From Lachnospiraceae bacterium (lineage in GTDB: Bacteria; Bacillota; Clostridia; Lachnospirales; Lachnospiraceae): DNA of 64,000 nucleotides. A model generated the notes under the pieces. It ran no database searches and had not been told where the DNA came from. It saw only the letters and a program-made list of their open reading frames with translations. Shown one piece after another: positions 32,408-40,516 of this stretch; the stretch's first letter is position 1, and the number at the start of each line of letters is the position of its first letter. The stretch spans positions 1 through 64,000 of the forward strand of contig JAAWAC010000007.1 in the NCBI GenBank assembly GCA_022791975.1, written 5' to 3'. Position numbers and translations under genes: made by a program.

Positions 32408-32435
32408 AGTATAACACAATCTCCCCATAAGTCAA
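32408..32435 (-). promoter_or_regulatory. Sigma-A promoter of the SDR-PHP-dehydrogenase operon
   Basis: On the minus strand TTGACT (32430-32435) and TATACT (32408-32413) are 16 bp apart. The region just upstream is AT-rich, which may act as an UP element. Confidence 0.8.
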
Positions 32436-32571
32436 TATAAATTCAACTAAAACAACATTTTATTTTATGGTTTTTATTTGATTTTGTTTTCAAACCCCAC
32501 ACAAATCATCATTTATAAAGATATCCCCCCATAGCCCACCCAGGTTTTTCTTCTGGTCTTTTGGGATCAAG

Positions 32572-32604
32572 AAAAGCACCGGCCCCAATGACCGATGCTT
32601 TTTT
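32572..32604. terminator. Terminator after the TPR-like gene
   Basis: AAAGCACCGG (32573-32582) pairs with CCGATGCTTT (32592-32601), with one wobble pair. Both flanks are T-rich in the outgoing direction, with six T on the plus strand and TTTTCTT on the minus strand. It ends the gene at 32654-33544. The remaining part of the 311-bp gap holds only the SDR operon promoter. Confidence 0.7.
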
Positions 32605-32653
32605 CTCATTCCTATGGTATCCTTTTGCTTCTCCCCTACCTATCAAGCACGCC

Positions 32654-33544
32654 TTACAAAATGCTCATTCTCCGGTATTTCTCCACCTGGTGGATCACAT
32701 CCGCAATGCTTCCACTCTTTACCAGCTCATAATCCGACCAGATGCGGGAGATCTCTGCCTGTACCTGGGGCAGCTGCCGAATATCTCCCTCATAGTTCCG
32801 CAGATAATAGTCCGCCATAAGGGTACAGGGAATAAAGTCCACCTCAGCGTCCTCATTTTCCTCCACCGTGTCAAAGCCCCCCTGCAAAACGGAGATAAAG
32901 GTATCCACAAACAGATGAAGACAGATGGCTGTGGAATTTCCATTAAAGTCAAAGAGTTGCAGGGTAGTGCCATTGTCAAGCTCTACCTGATTGCTGGTAT
33001 CCACAAAGGCCTCAGAATTGCAGAAATCATAATAGCGGGTGATAAAGTCCAGGCTGTAATCCCAGTCCTCCTCTGTGCTATTTTGTCCCACCGTGCGGTA
33101 GAGCATATCCAGTACCCGGCTCAGCTCTCCTAAGATCCGACAGTTCTCACAGTCCGCCAGCTTCTGGAACACTACCTGGAACCGGGAAAGGCTCAAAAGA
33201 CCCCACAGATATTTCTGGGCATTGGAAAGCTCCTCCGCCTTTTCCTCCACCTGCTCTAAAATCTCATTGCCCAGAAGCGCTTCCTCCTCCAGGTCTCCAA
33301 TATACTCGTCGCAGTCCTCCATAAAGCCCTGGCAGGCATCGTATATCTCATCAAAATTGCTGTACAGCGTGCTGGCCCGCTCCAGATACAGCCTGGCCCG
33401 CTCCAGATCCTCCTGTTCTTGATAGGCCTTTCCCATCTGATAATAGGTTTCCGCCAGCTTGGTCAGCTCCATTTTTTTCTCATAGAGAGCGGCCTGCTCC
33501 TTTAACCCTTCCAGGCCCTGTTTTTTCTTCCCAAACCCAAACAT
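32654..33544 (-). CDS. Unknown protein with TPR-like N terminus
   Basis: I do not recognise the family. The 296-residue, acidic, soluble protein has a helical N-terminal half with a TPR-like pair (ETYYQMGKAYQEQEDLERA, RLYLERASTLY, residues 32-63). A coiled-coil-prone stretch (80-110) follows, and then an alpha/beta C-terminal half (150-296) without clear catalytic motifs. It starts with MFGFGKKKQG. It has its own strong promoter and a terminator, so it is a single well-expressed gene. It lies between scpB and the polyol operon. Confidence 0.75.
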   Translation of the reverse strand: MFGFGKKKQGLEGLKEQAALYEKKMELTKLAETYYQMGKAYQEQEDLERARLYLERASTLYSNFDEIYDACQGFMEDCDEYIGDLEEEALLGNEILEQVEEKAEELSNAQKYLWGLLSLSRFQVVFQKLADCENCRILGELSRVLDMLYRTVGQNSTEEDWDYSLDFITRYYDFCNSEAFVDTSNQVELDNGTTLQLFDFNGNSTAICLHLFVDTFISVLQGGFDTVEENEDAEVDFIPCTLMADYYLRNYEGDIRQLPQVQAEISRIWSDYELVKSGSIADVIHQVEKYRRMSIL

Positions 33545-33601
33545 ATATTCTATTTCCCCTTTCTAAGCCCTGGTTGTCCCTCACCAGTTCTCTATGTATC
33601 T

Positions 33602-33630
33602 ACTATAAAAAAAATACGCTCAAATGTCAA
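33602..33630 (-). promoter_or_regulatory. Strong sigma-A promoter of the TPR-like gene
   Basis: On the minus strand TTGACA (33625-33630) and TATAGT (33602-33607) are 17 bp apart, with a run of T in the spacer. It lies 10 bp after the scpB stop. Confidence 0.88.
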
Positions 33631-33640
33631 ATACGAATCC

Positions 33641-34270
33641 CTATTCCAAAACCTTCTGCTCAAATTCCTTCTGTGGCTCTTCCAAGGCTTCCCTCTCAGA
33701 TTCCGCCTGCTGTTGCCCCACGGCTTCCTTCTCCGCCTCCTCCTGAAACTCCGCCAACCTTTCCACTGGCAGGGAGGGAAGCTCCGCCACCGATCTGACA
33801 CCAAAATTCCGCAGAAATTCCTCGGTGGTACCAAAGAGAATGGGACGCCCCGGGGCATCCAGGCGCCCCACCTCCTCTATAAGCCCAAATTCCACAAGCT
33901 TATTTACGGCATGGTCGCTTTTCACCCCCCGGATCTTTTCAATCTCCTGGCGGGTAACCGGCTGCTTGTAGGCCACAATGGCCATGGATTCCAGCAGAAC
34001 ATCCGTCAACACATATTTCCGGGGCTGGGCGGCCACGCGTATCAGGTGCTCGTAGTATTCCTTTTTGGTACATAGCTGAAAGGCATCCTCCAGCTCCAGA
34101 ATCTGGATTCCCCGATCCTGGGCCTGGTACTTGTCCATCATATTGTGGATGATTTTTTTTGTGGTTTTGGGGTCCTGTTCTATGGCCGCGGCCAGCTTCT
34201 CCGTCTCCACCGAATCTCCCATGGTAAAAAGTATGGCCTCTATGGCCGCCTCCATGCGCTCCAACTCCAT
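33641..34270 (-). CDS. scpB: Segregation and condensation protein B
   Basis: Kleisin-interacting subunit of the Smc-ScpAB condensin that organises and separates chromosomes. The 209-residue protein has two winged-helix domains: MEAAIEAILFTMGDSVETEKLA near 7-28, and the typical SMAIVAYKQPVTRQEIEKIRG near 95-115 with a following GLIEEVGRLDAPGRP loop. The C-terminal 40 residues are a Gln/Glu-rich tail. It starts 2 bp after scpA, so the two are coupled. Confidence 0.95.
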   Translation of the reverse strand: MELERMEAAIEAILFTMGDSVETEKLAAAIEQDPKTTKKIIHNMMDKYQAQDRGIQILELEDAFQLCTKKEYYEHLIRVAAQPRKYVLTDVLLESMAIVAYKQPVTRQEIEKIRGVKSDHAVNKLVEFGLIEEVGRLDAPGRPILFGTTEEFLRNFGVRSVAELPSLPVERLAEFQEEAEKEAVGQQQAESEREALEEPQKEFEQKVLE

Positions 34271-34272
34271 CC

Positions 34273-35055
34273 CTATTCCTCACCCTCCTTCACCTCAGCC
34301 TGTTTTGCCTCTTCTTTGGCTTCTATCACAATATCGTCAAAGGTTCCCTCCTGGGCCGCCGTTATTCGTCCCATTTTCATCAGCTCCAGCACTGCCAGAA
34401 AGGTCACAATCAAATGCATTTTGTTTCTTTGCCCTATAAGGAGGCTTCGAAAGCTGAACCTGCGATGCCTTGTCACATACTCCTCCACATAGGACAGCTT
34501 GTCCTCCAGGCTCACCTCTTCCTTCTCAATGCGCCCAAATTTGCTGCGCACCGGGTCGATCTTGTCCTCCTGCTTTTTTATGAGATCCTGAAATACCTCA
34601 TGGAGCTTTCGCAGGGTAAGCCCAGACAGAAGCTCTTCCACATCCACAGGCTCCATGTAGGAGGACACCTCCCATGGCACATCTGGCTGTCGGTACCACA
34701 TGCATTCGGCATCCAGCTGCCGATCTTTAAGCTCCTGAGCCATGTACTTATATTTCTTATATTCCAAAAGCTGTTCCACCAGCTGGGCTCTGGGGTCGAT
34801 CTCCTCTCCCTCCTCGTTCACCTCCACTGGCAGAAGAAGCTTGGCCTTGATTTCCAAAAGTGTGGCTGCCATTACCAGAAATTCGCTCATGATATTCAGA
34901 TCCCTGGTCTCCATGGCCCGGATATACTCCATGTACTGGCTGGTAATCTCCACAATGGGAATATCATAGATGTCAATTTTGTTGGTGTCAATCAGGTGCA
35001 ACAGCAGATCTAAAGGCCCCTCAAAGACGGGCAGTTTTACCGGTATCCCTGTCAT
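34273..35055 (-). CDS. scpA: Segregation and condensation protein A
   Basis: Kleisin subunit that bridges the Smc heads in bacterial condensin. The 260-residue protein begins with the diagnostic VFEGPLDLLLHLIDTNKIDI (residues 9-28) and continues with a helical middle (EFLVMAATLLEIKAKLLLP near 58-76) and a C-terminal winged helix (VTFLAVLELMKMGRI near 212). Its ATG overlaps the metallophosphoesterase stop (ATGA). Confidence 0.96.
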   Translation of the reverse strand: MTGIPVKLPVFEGPLDLLLHLIDTNKIDIYDIPIVEITSQYMEYIRAMETRDLNIMSEFLVMAATLLEIKAKLLLPVEVNEEGEEIDPRAQLVEQLLEYKKYKYMAQELKDRQLDAECMWYRQPDVPWEVSSYMEPVDVEELLSGLTLRKLHEVFQDLIKKQEDKIDPVRSKFGRIEKEEVSLEDKLSYVEEYVTRHRRFSFRSLLIGQRNKMHLIVTFLAVLELMKMGRITAAQEGTFDDIVIEAKEEAKQAEVKEGEE

Positions 35056-35855
35056 GCCTCTCCCTCCAGTCGGATCACGAACAGCTGCGCTGGATTAAAA
35101 ATCCGGATATTTACCGTATGGGTACCAAGGCCCGGACTTACCAGCAGGGCCTTCTCCCCTATCCAGAATAATCCCCTGTCATATTTGGGAAACAGCCGAA
35201 CCTGGGGGGTAATCACCCCGCCAAGGAAGGGAATCCGGATAACTCCGCCGTGGAGATGCCCGGACAGAGTCATATCCGCTCCCCATGCTGCATACTGCCT
35301 AAAATAAACGGGATTATGGGCTAAAAGAATATGGTAAATCCCCGTCCCAGGGCTCCCCAGCGCCTCCGTAAGCGCTACAGGCTCCAACTCTTTGTCTCCA
35401 AGCTTCTGGTAATAGGAAAGATCAAGCTCAAACCCGTGGATCTCCACCTGACAGCCCATTTTTTCAAACCGGGTGCTGGCATTGGAGAGCACCTGGACAC
35501 CAGCCCTGCTAAGAGGCTCCATGTATTCCCGATATCGATCCCCATAAATTTCTGTCTGCACGCGCATTCGGGATTCATGATTTCCATTTCCGTAGAACAC
35601 CGGAGCCACCTGCTCCTGAAGGGCCAGCACCAGCCTCTGGGCCGGCAAAAAGGACTGCGCCGTATGCCCTACAAGCATATCACCCGCTATCAAAATCCCA
35701 TCGGGCTTCTGTTCCTTTACCGCCGCTATCAGCCGCTTATTTTCCGGACCATATTCCTTGTTATGCAAATCCGCCAGCAGGACAAAGGTCAGCCCCTTGC
35801 CCGCGGGAAGCTTTTTTGTATTTATCTGGTATTTTTTGATGCGAAAGCTTGCCAT
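35052..35855 (-). CDS. Metallophosphoesterase
   Basis: Calcineurin-like phosphoesterase of the YkuE/YaeI type. The 267-residue protein has the motifs DLHN near 29, GDML near 60, GNGNHES near 90, HNP near 178 and SGHLHGG near 199, which hold two metal ions. A C-terminal segment LGTHTVNIRIFNPAQL fits membrane-phospholipid-acting members, but no clear signal peptide remains at the chosen start. The start at 35855 has GGAGG six bases upstream; an ATG at 35873 is less well placed. First gene of the scpA-scpB operon. Confidence 0.88.
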   Translation of the reverse strand: MASFRIKKYQINTKKLPAGKGLTFVLLADLHNKEYGPENKRLIAAVKEQKPDGILIAGDMLVGHTAQSFLPAQRLVLALQEQVAPVFYGNGNHESRMRVQTEIYGDRYREYMEPLSRAGVQVLSNASTRFEKMGCQVEIHGFELDLSYYQKLGDKELEPVALTEALGSPGTGIYHILLAHNPVYFRQYAAWGADMTLSGHLHGGVIRIPFLGGVITPQVRLFPKYDRGLFWIGEKALLVSPGLGTHTVNIRIFNPAQLFVIRLEGEA

Positions 35856-35964
35856 TCCTTCCTCCGTGTCCATTCCCCTCTATACCCACTCTCCTCTGTG
35901 AACAGGGACGCACCTGTTGTCTGCAAAGGATACGCCCCCTTATGGAAATGGGGGACACCTGGAA

Positions 35965-35993
35965 AGTATACACTGTTTCGCCTGACCTGTCAA
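35965..35993 (-). promoter_or_regulatory. Sigma-A promoter of the metallophosphoesterase-scpAB operon
   Basis: On the minus strand TTGACA (35988-35993) and TATACT (35965-35970) are 17 bp apart. The leader to the start at 35855 is about 100 nt, and I see no structured element in it. Confidence 0.85.
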
Positions 35994-36009
35994 ACGGGTG
36001 TGAAGCTTT

Positions 36010-37305
36010 TTACAACAGCCAATAGCCGGCCGCCCGTTTCAGGTAATCCCCATACCCGGCCTTTTCCACAGCCTCTCCGGCCAGAATCGGTAGACGTCCA
36101 ATTTCCTTTCCTCCCAGAAGATACCGCACGCACCCAATCTGGGCTCCCTTCTCCACGGGAGCGCTCAGCTCTTCATAGACCCATTCCTTTTTGATACTCT
36201 TTAAATCCTCTCCCGTTGTGCTCAGATAGGAAAAGGTCCCGTCGTACTCCCCAGTCACCTGCTCCTTTACTCCCAGCTCCACTGGCAGGGTCACCTTGGG
36301 AAGCTTATCCGTATCCTTATACAGGCTGCATTTACTGTACCCGTAATTCAATAGATTCTTGGCGTCGGAAAACCGAACCTTGGGGTCCGGCGCCGCCATA
36401 ATCACAGCTATAAGCTCAATGCCGTCCTTTTCAGCCGTGGCGGAAAGGCAGAATTTCGCCTGATCCGTGGAGCCTGTTTTTAGCCCAGTGGCATAGGGGT
36501 ACTGTCGAATCAATCTGTTGGTGTTAGTCAGGCCAAACTCCTCGCTTCCTCTGCGGGTGGTATGAACAATATTTTCCATCCATATGGTGGAATAATTATG
36601 TATCTGGGGATATTTGGTAATCAACTCCCGGGACATGAGTGCAATGTCGTAGGCGGAGGTCACATGTCCCTCCACATCCAATCCACAGCAGTTTACAAAG
36701 TGGGTGTCCGCCATCCCAAGGCCCTGGGCCCGCTCATTCATCCACTCCACAAAAAGCTCCTCAGAGCCGGCGATGTGTTCGGCCATGGCCACTGATGCAT
36801 CGTTGGCCGAAGCCACTGAAATGCATTTGATCATGGTATCCACCGTCTGAGTCTCCCCCTCCTCCAGGTATACCTGGGAGCCCCCCATGGAGGCCGCGTG
36901 GGCCGAGGTCATTACCTGGTCCTCCAGCTTGATCTTCCCGGTTCCCAGATTGTCAAAAATCAGCAAAAGGGTCATAATTTTTGTCACACTGGCCGGTGGC
37001 AGCTTCTCATGGATGTTTTTCTCCGCAATCACGGTGCCTGTGGATGCCTCCATTAAAATCGCAGAAGGCGCGGATATCCCCAGAGATGTATCTATGGGAA
37101 CCGGGGCCGGAGCCGCACTGGTCGTGCTGGGCTCTGTGCCCTCCACCGGCTGATCCGGAGCCTCCTCCTCTCCTCCTGTGTCCTCCTGGGCATACAACAG
37201 CTCTTCATAGCTCCCTGCCCTTTGTCCCTCAGGCTCCGCGGCCCACACCACTGTGCAGTCCAGGGCAAGCACGGCTGCCAGCAGCAAAAACAGCAAACGT
37301 TTCAT
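36010..37305 (-). CDS. D-alanyl-D-alanine carboxypeptidase (DacF type), second copy
   Basis: Secreted low-molecular-weight PBP. The 431-residue protein has a signal peptide (1-23), an acidic Pro/Thr-rich linker (40-70), SxxK at S106-K109 (PASVTKIM), SxN in VASANDAS near 165 and KTG in TGLKTGSTDQ near 270. A C-terminal beta domain and a final amphipathic stretch (GYGDYLKRAAGYWLL) may hold it at the membrane surface. Unlike the copy at 25108 it has no repeat insertion. The two probably differ in growth stage, one perhaps for spores. That division is inference. Confidence 0.92.
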   Translation of the reverse strand: MKRLLFLLLAAVLALDCTVVWAAEPEGQRAGSYEELLYAQEDTGGEEEAPDQPVEGTEPSTTSAAPAPVPIDTSLGISAPSAILMEASTGTVIAEKNIHEKLPPASVTKIMTLLLIFDNLGTGKIKLEDQVMTSAHAASMGGSQVYLEEGETQTVDTMIKCISVASANDASVAMAEHIAGSEELFVEWMNERAQGLGMADTHFVNCCGLDVEGHVTSAYDIALMSRELITKYPQIHNYSTIWMENIVHTTRRGSEEFGLTNTNRLIRQYPYATGLKTGSTDQAKFCLSATAEKDGIELIAVIMAAPDPKVRFSDAKNLLNYGYSKCSLYKDTDKLPKVTLPVELGVKEQVTGEYDGTFSYLSTTGEDLKSIKKEWVYEELSAPVEKGAQIGCVRYLLGGKEIGRLPILAGEAVEKAGYGDYLKRAAGYWLL

Positions 37306-37401
37306 GGCATATCCTCCCTGTTTTGTCTACTACCAGTGTAAGACACAATGCCTGTACAATATGCCTGAAACAGCGAAAAAATCCGCCTATTGTCTTTGCG
37401 T

Positions 37402-37431
37402 AAGGCTCCCGAAGCTGCCCTTTGGAGCCTT
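37402..37431 (-). terminator. Hairpin after tatD
   Basis: AAGGCTCC (37402-37409) pairs perfectly with GGAGCCTT (37424-37431). It lies directly after the tatD stop. The T-rich tract on the minus strand follows only after about 18 nt, so termination strength is uncertain. Confidence 0.55.
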
Positions 37432-37441
37432 CCTTAAAGTA

Positions 37442-38239
37442 TTAGACATGTATATGAAAGATCCGCTCCGTATTTTTCCGGGCATTCTCCATCAATACCT
37501 CCTGAGATACCTTCCTATATTTCGCCAAATCCCTTACCACATATTGGATATTCCCCGGCACATTGGTCCGTTTCAGCCCTGGAACATTCTTTGGGGTCAG
37601 ATAGGGGGCATCCGTCTCCACCAAAATTCGGTCAAGGGGAATACTGGCCACCGCCTCCCGCAATTCCTTTCCCCGGACATCATCACAAATCCACCCTGTA
37701 ATGCCTATGGAAAATCCCATGGACAGATATTTCTCCAGGGTAGCCTTGTCTCCCGTAAAGCAATGGACCACGGATTTTTTACAGATCTCCGGATGCTTTT
37801 GGAACCTTTTGATAAAATCCTCTGTGGCGCCGCGTTCATGGAGGAATAAGGGCTTATCCAGCTTTTCCGCAATCACAATATGCTTTTCCAGGCACCGTAT
37901 CTGATTCTCCCTGGTGGAAAACATCCGGTCATAATCCAGACCGCATTCCCCCACAGCCACCACCCGGGTATTTTCTGACAAGATCCGTTCTATTATGAGA
38001 AAATCCTCCTGTTTGGCCCTGTCTGCATTGTGGGGATGGATTCCGGCTGTTCCGTAAACCGCATGCTCCTTTACAAACCTATGGATTTTCTCATTCTCCC
38101 TGGTGTCTGTACCCGTGAGAATACAGCACACCCCCTGCCTCTGGGCCTCCGCAATCACCTTTTCCGGCTCCGGAAACTGGCGACAAAATAGATTCAGGCC
38201 AATATCATAATATGTTATCTCTTCCATACTCTCCTCCAT
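37442..38239 (-). CDS. tatD: TatD-family deoxyribonuclease
   Basis: Metal-dependent DNase or 3'-5' exonuclease of the amidohydrolase fold. The 265-residue protein follows the TatD subgroup proper: YDIGLNLFCRQF at the start, TAGIHPH near 58, AVGECGLDYDR near 90, VVHCFTG near 150, IGITGW near 175 and LVETDAPYL near 205. ATG at 38239 has AAAGGGG at seven bases; 38227 with GGAGGAG is an alternative. The frame is open further upstream to 38347, but that part crosses the terminator of citrate synthase. Confidence 0.9.
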   Translation of the reverse strand: MEESMEEITYYDIGLNLFCRQFPEPEKVIAEAQRQGVCCILTGTDTRENEKIHRFVKEHAVYGTAGIHPHNADRAKQEDFLIIERILSENTRVVAVGECGLDYDRMFSTRENQIRCLEKHIVIAEKLDKPLFLHERGATEDFIKRFQKHPEICKKSVVHCFTGDKATLEKYLSMGFSIGITGWICDDVRGKELREAVASIPLDRILVETDAPYLTPKNVPGLKRTNVPGNIQYVVRDLAKYRKVSQEVLMENARKNTERIFHIHV

Positions 38240-38262
38240 AAATTTTCCCCTTTGTAAAGGAA

Positions 38263-38305
38263 AAAGGTGCAAAGCCTTATTCTCTACATAAAGCCTTACA
38301 CCTTT
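38263..38305 (-). terminator. Terminator of citrate synthase
   Basis: On the minus strand AAAGGTG starts a stem of about 16 bp, with several G-U pairs, that closes with CACCTTT and is followed by TTCC. It lies between the citrate synthase stop and the tatD start. The word AAAGCCTTA occurs three times in and beside the stem. Confidence 0.65.
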
Positions 38306-38378
38306 ACTGGCTGACATACAAATGGTTGTCCTCTTACTTATATCCATAAACGAAAAAAGTGTAAAGCCTTATCCCCTT

Positions 38379-39761
38379 TTAATCCAGCCCCCGGAAGGCC
38401 TCCTCCCGGTCTCCCAGCTCCACATAGGGCCGGTGATTTCCCACATACTTGTAAGCAGGACGGATAATCTTGGCTCCATTGACCAGCTCCTCGATCCGGT
38501 GCGCGCTCCATCCGGAAATACGGGAAATGGCAAAAATAGGTGTGTACAGCTCCTTGGGAAGGCCCAGCATATGGTAAACAAAGCCGCTGTAAAAGTCCAC
38601 ATTGGCGCAGACGGGCTTATGGATGCGTCGTCCGGACATGATGCAGTCTTTCGCGATCCGTTCCACCCGATCATACAGGGCAAACTCCTTATCCCGGCCC
38701 TTTTCCACGGAAAGCTTCTGCGCATATTCTTTGAGGATCACCGCTCTGGGATCTGATTCCGTGTAGACCGCGTGACCGATGCCATAGATAAGCCCAGTCC
38801 GGTCAAAGGCCTCCTTTTGGAGAATCTTCAGCAGGTATTCCCGAATCATATCCTCATTCTCCCAATCAGTCACCTGCTCCCGGATAGCCTCAAACATCTC
38901 CTGCACCTTCAGATTGGCTCCGCCGTGCTTAGGTCCCTTAAGAGATCCCAGGGAAGCAGCCACTGCTGAGTAAGTGTCCGTTCCCGAGGAAGACACCACA
39001 TGGTTGGTAAAGGTGGAGTTGTTACCACCACCGTGCTCCGCATGGAGCACCAGAGCCACATCCAGCACCTTGGCCTCCAGTTCTGTGTAAGAACCATCCT
39101 TTCGCAGCAGCCGCAAAATATTTTCCGCTGTGGACAGCTCCTTTCTGGGATTGCGAATCACCAGGCTCTTATCCAGATGATAATGGCGATACGCATGATA
39201 GCCATAGACAGTAATCAGGGGAAACTGGGCGATGAGCTGCATGGACTGGCGCAACACATTGCGGATACTGATATCCTCCGGCTTATCGTCATAGGAATAC
39301 AGGGTCAGAACACATTTTTGCAGGGTATTCATCATATTGGAGCTGGGCGCTTTCATAACCACGTCCCGCACAAAGGTATCTGGCAAATCCCGAAGCTCTC
39401 CCAAAATCTCCAGAAACTCCTCCAGCTGAGGCGGAGTAGGCAGGCGGCCAAATAGAAGGGTATAGGTGATCTCCTCAAAGCCAAACCGACGCTTTTCAAA
39501 GCCCTTCACCAGATCCTGCACCGGGTATCCCTGGTAATACAACTCTCCGTCAATGGGGGTTTTGTCCCCGTTAGCCAGAGAATAGGAAACCACATCGGAG
39601 ATCTCCGTCAAGCCGGTGAGAACGCCTTTACCGTTAAAGTCACGTAAGCCCCTCTTTACGTCATACTCTAAATACAGAGACAGGTCAATAGAGCCGGAAA
39701 TCCGGCTGTACTCCTCCAGCCTGTCAAACTTTTCCTCCAGATTCATCATGCTATCATTCAT
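38379..39761 (-). CDS. gltA: Citrate synthase
   Basis: Condenses oxaloacetate with acetyl-CoA to form citrate, feeding 2-oxoglutarate and glutamate synthesis in an anaerobe with an incomplete cycle. The 460-residue protein shows the active-site His regions LHAEHGGGNNST near 235 and YGIGHAVYTESDPRA near 310, and the C-terminal Asp region in VDFYSGF near 375. The long N-terminal part resembles the citrate synthases of Clostridia rather than E. coli type II. 2-methylcitrate synthase is a remote alternative, but no prp genes are near. AGGAG lies before the ATG. Confidence 0.9.
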   Translation of the reverse strand: MNDSMMNLEEKFDRLEEYSRISGSIDLSLYLEYDVKRGLRDFNGKGVLTGLTEISDVVSYSLANGDKTPIDGELYYQGYPVQDLVKGFEKRRFGFEEITYTLLFGRLPTPPQLEEFLEILGELRDLPDTFVRDVVMKAPSSNMMNTLQKCVLTLYSYDDKPEDISIRNVLRQSMQLIAQFPLITVYGYHAYRHYHLDKSLVIRNPRKELSTAENILRLLRKDGSYTELEAKVLDVALVLHAEHGGGNNSTFTNHVVSSSGTDTYSAVAASLGSLKGPKHGGANLKVQEMFEAIREQVTDWENEDMIREYLLKILQKEAFDRTGLIYGIGHAVYTESDPRAVILKEYAQKLSVEKGRDKEFALYDRVERIAKDCIMSGRRIHKPVCANVDFYSGFVYHMLGLPKELYTPIFAISRISGWSAHRIEELVNGAKIIRPAYKYVGNHRPYVELGDREEAFRGLD

Positions 39762-39804
39762 CTTTATTTCTCCTAATTATAGTCGCTGCGCGACAGCTCT
39801 AAAG

Positions 39805-39844
39805 GGTAAAGTCACTTGGGCACACACCTCATGACGACTTTACC
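39805..39844. other. Inverted repeat upstream of citrate synthase
   Basis: GGTAAAGTC (39805-39813) and GACTTTACC (39836-39844) are perfect 9-bp arms with a 22-nt loop. A second pair, GCCAG/CTGGC, and a short GTCGC/GCGAC hairpin nearer the gene lie on either side. No T-tract follows, so it is not a simple terminator. It may be a leader structure or a dispersed repeat. Confidence 0.4.
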
Positions 39845-39888
39845 GGCCAGCCCTACCAAGCCCACTGGCTCGGGAAAGGCACACTCTT

Positions 39889-40347
39889 TTATGGCATAAA
39901 TGCCCCGATTAAAATCCCAAGAATGGCCCCGGCCAGCACCTGCAATGGCGTATGTCCCACAAACTCCTTTAGTTTCTCACTGGAAAATCCGGAAAAGGGG
40001 GTATGCTCCAAATTCCGGAAGGCCGCGGTGATCTCATTTAACAGCTTGGCCTGTTTGCCTGTTTCCAATCGCACGCCCATAGCGTCATGCATCACGATAA
40101 TGGCCACCATAACAGTTATGGCAAACTCAAAGCTTCCCTCTCCATAGACCCGAAGTGCGGCCGCCGCCATGGCGCAGACTGTGGATGCGTGGGAGCTGGG
40201 CATACCGCCGGAGCCTACCAGCCGTTCCGCCTGAAACCTTCCGGTGAGAATGGCGTGAATCAGAGTCTTTAAAACCTGGGCCACAAACCACCCTGCCACC
40301 CCACTGGTCAAAACTCGATTTTCTATAAGCAGTTCCCAGGAACTCAT
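39889..40347 (-). CDS. Divergent PAP2-family (DUF212) membrane protein
   Basis: Small membrane phosphatase-like protein (YuiD type). The 152-residue protein contains the motif GGMPSSHAS near 47 and VMHDAMGVR near 85, which correspond to the acid-phosphatase/PAP2 signature residues. There are four hydrophobic segments. Related proteins are called divergent PAP2, and their substrate is unknown. The start at 40347 has AGGAGG; the open frame to 40491 runs through the promoter and is rejected. Confidence 0.88.
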   Translation of the reverse strand: MSSWELLIENRVLTSGVAGWFVAQVLKTLIHAILTGRFQAERLVGSGGMPSSHASTVCAMAAAALRVYGEGSFEFAITVMVAIIVMHDAMGVRLETGKQAKLLNEITAAFRNLEHTPFSGFSSEKLKEFVGHTPLQVLAGAILGILIGAFMP

Positions 40348-40405
40348 CCCTAACTCCTCCTTTGTATTCCCTGGGCCAGGCATACCTGCCGCAGGGTACC
40401 TGAAA

Positions 40406-40434
40406 AGTATACCTGAATTTTGTCCATATAGCAA
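40406..40434 (-). promoter_or_regulatory. Sigma-A promoter of the DUF212 gene
   Basis: On the minus strand TTGCTA (40429-40434) and TATACT (40406-40411) are 17 bp apart, 59 bp before the chosen start. Confidence 0.7.
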
Positions 40435-40467
40435 GAACAAATGTTTATAAAAATTGATCCAAAGAAA

Positions 40468-40500
40468 AAGGCGGTTCCGGCAAATAGCCAAAACAGCCTT
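40468..40500 (-). terminator. Terminator of the V-type ATPase operon
   Basis: On the minus strand AAGGCTGTTTTGGC pairs with GCCGGAACCGCCTT, with one mismatch and two wobble pairs. The loop is TATTT and the tail is TTTC plus a further T-rich run. It lies 17 bp after the last ATPase gene. Confidence 0.8.
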
Positions 40501-40516
40501 GTTTTCTCTCTGCTTC

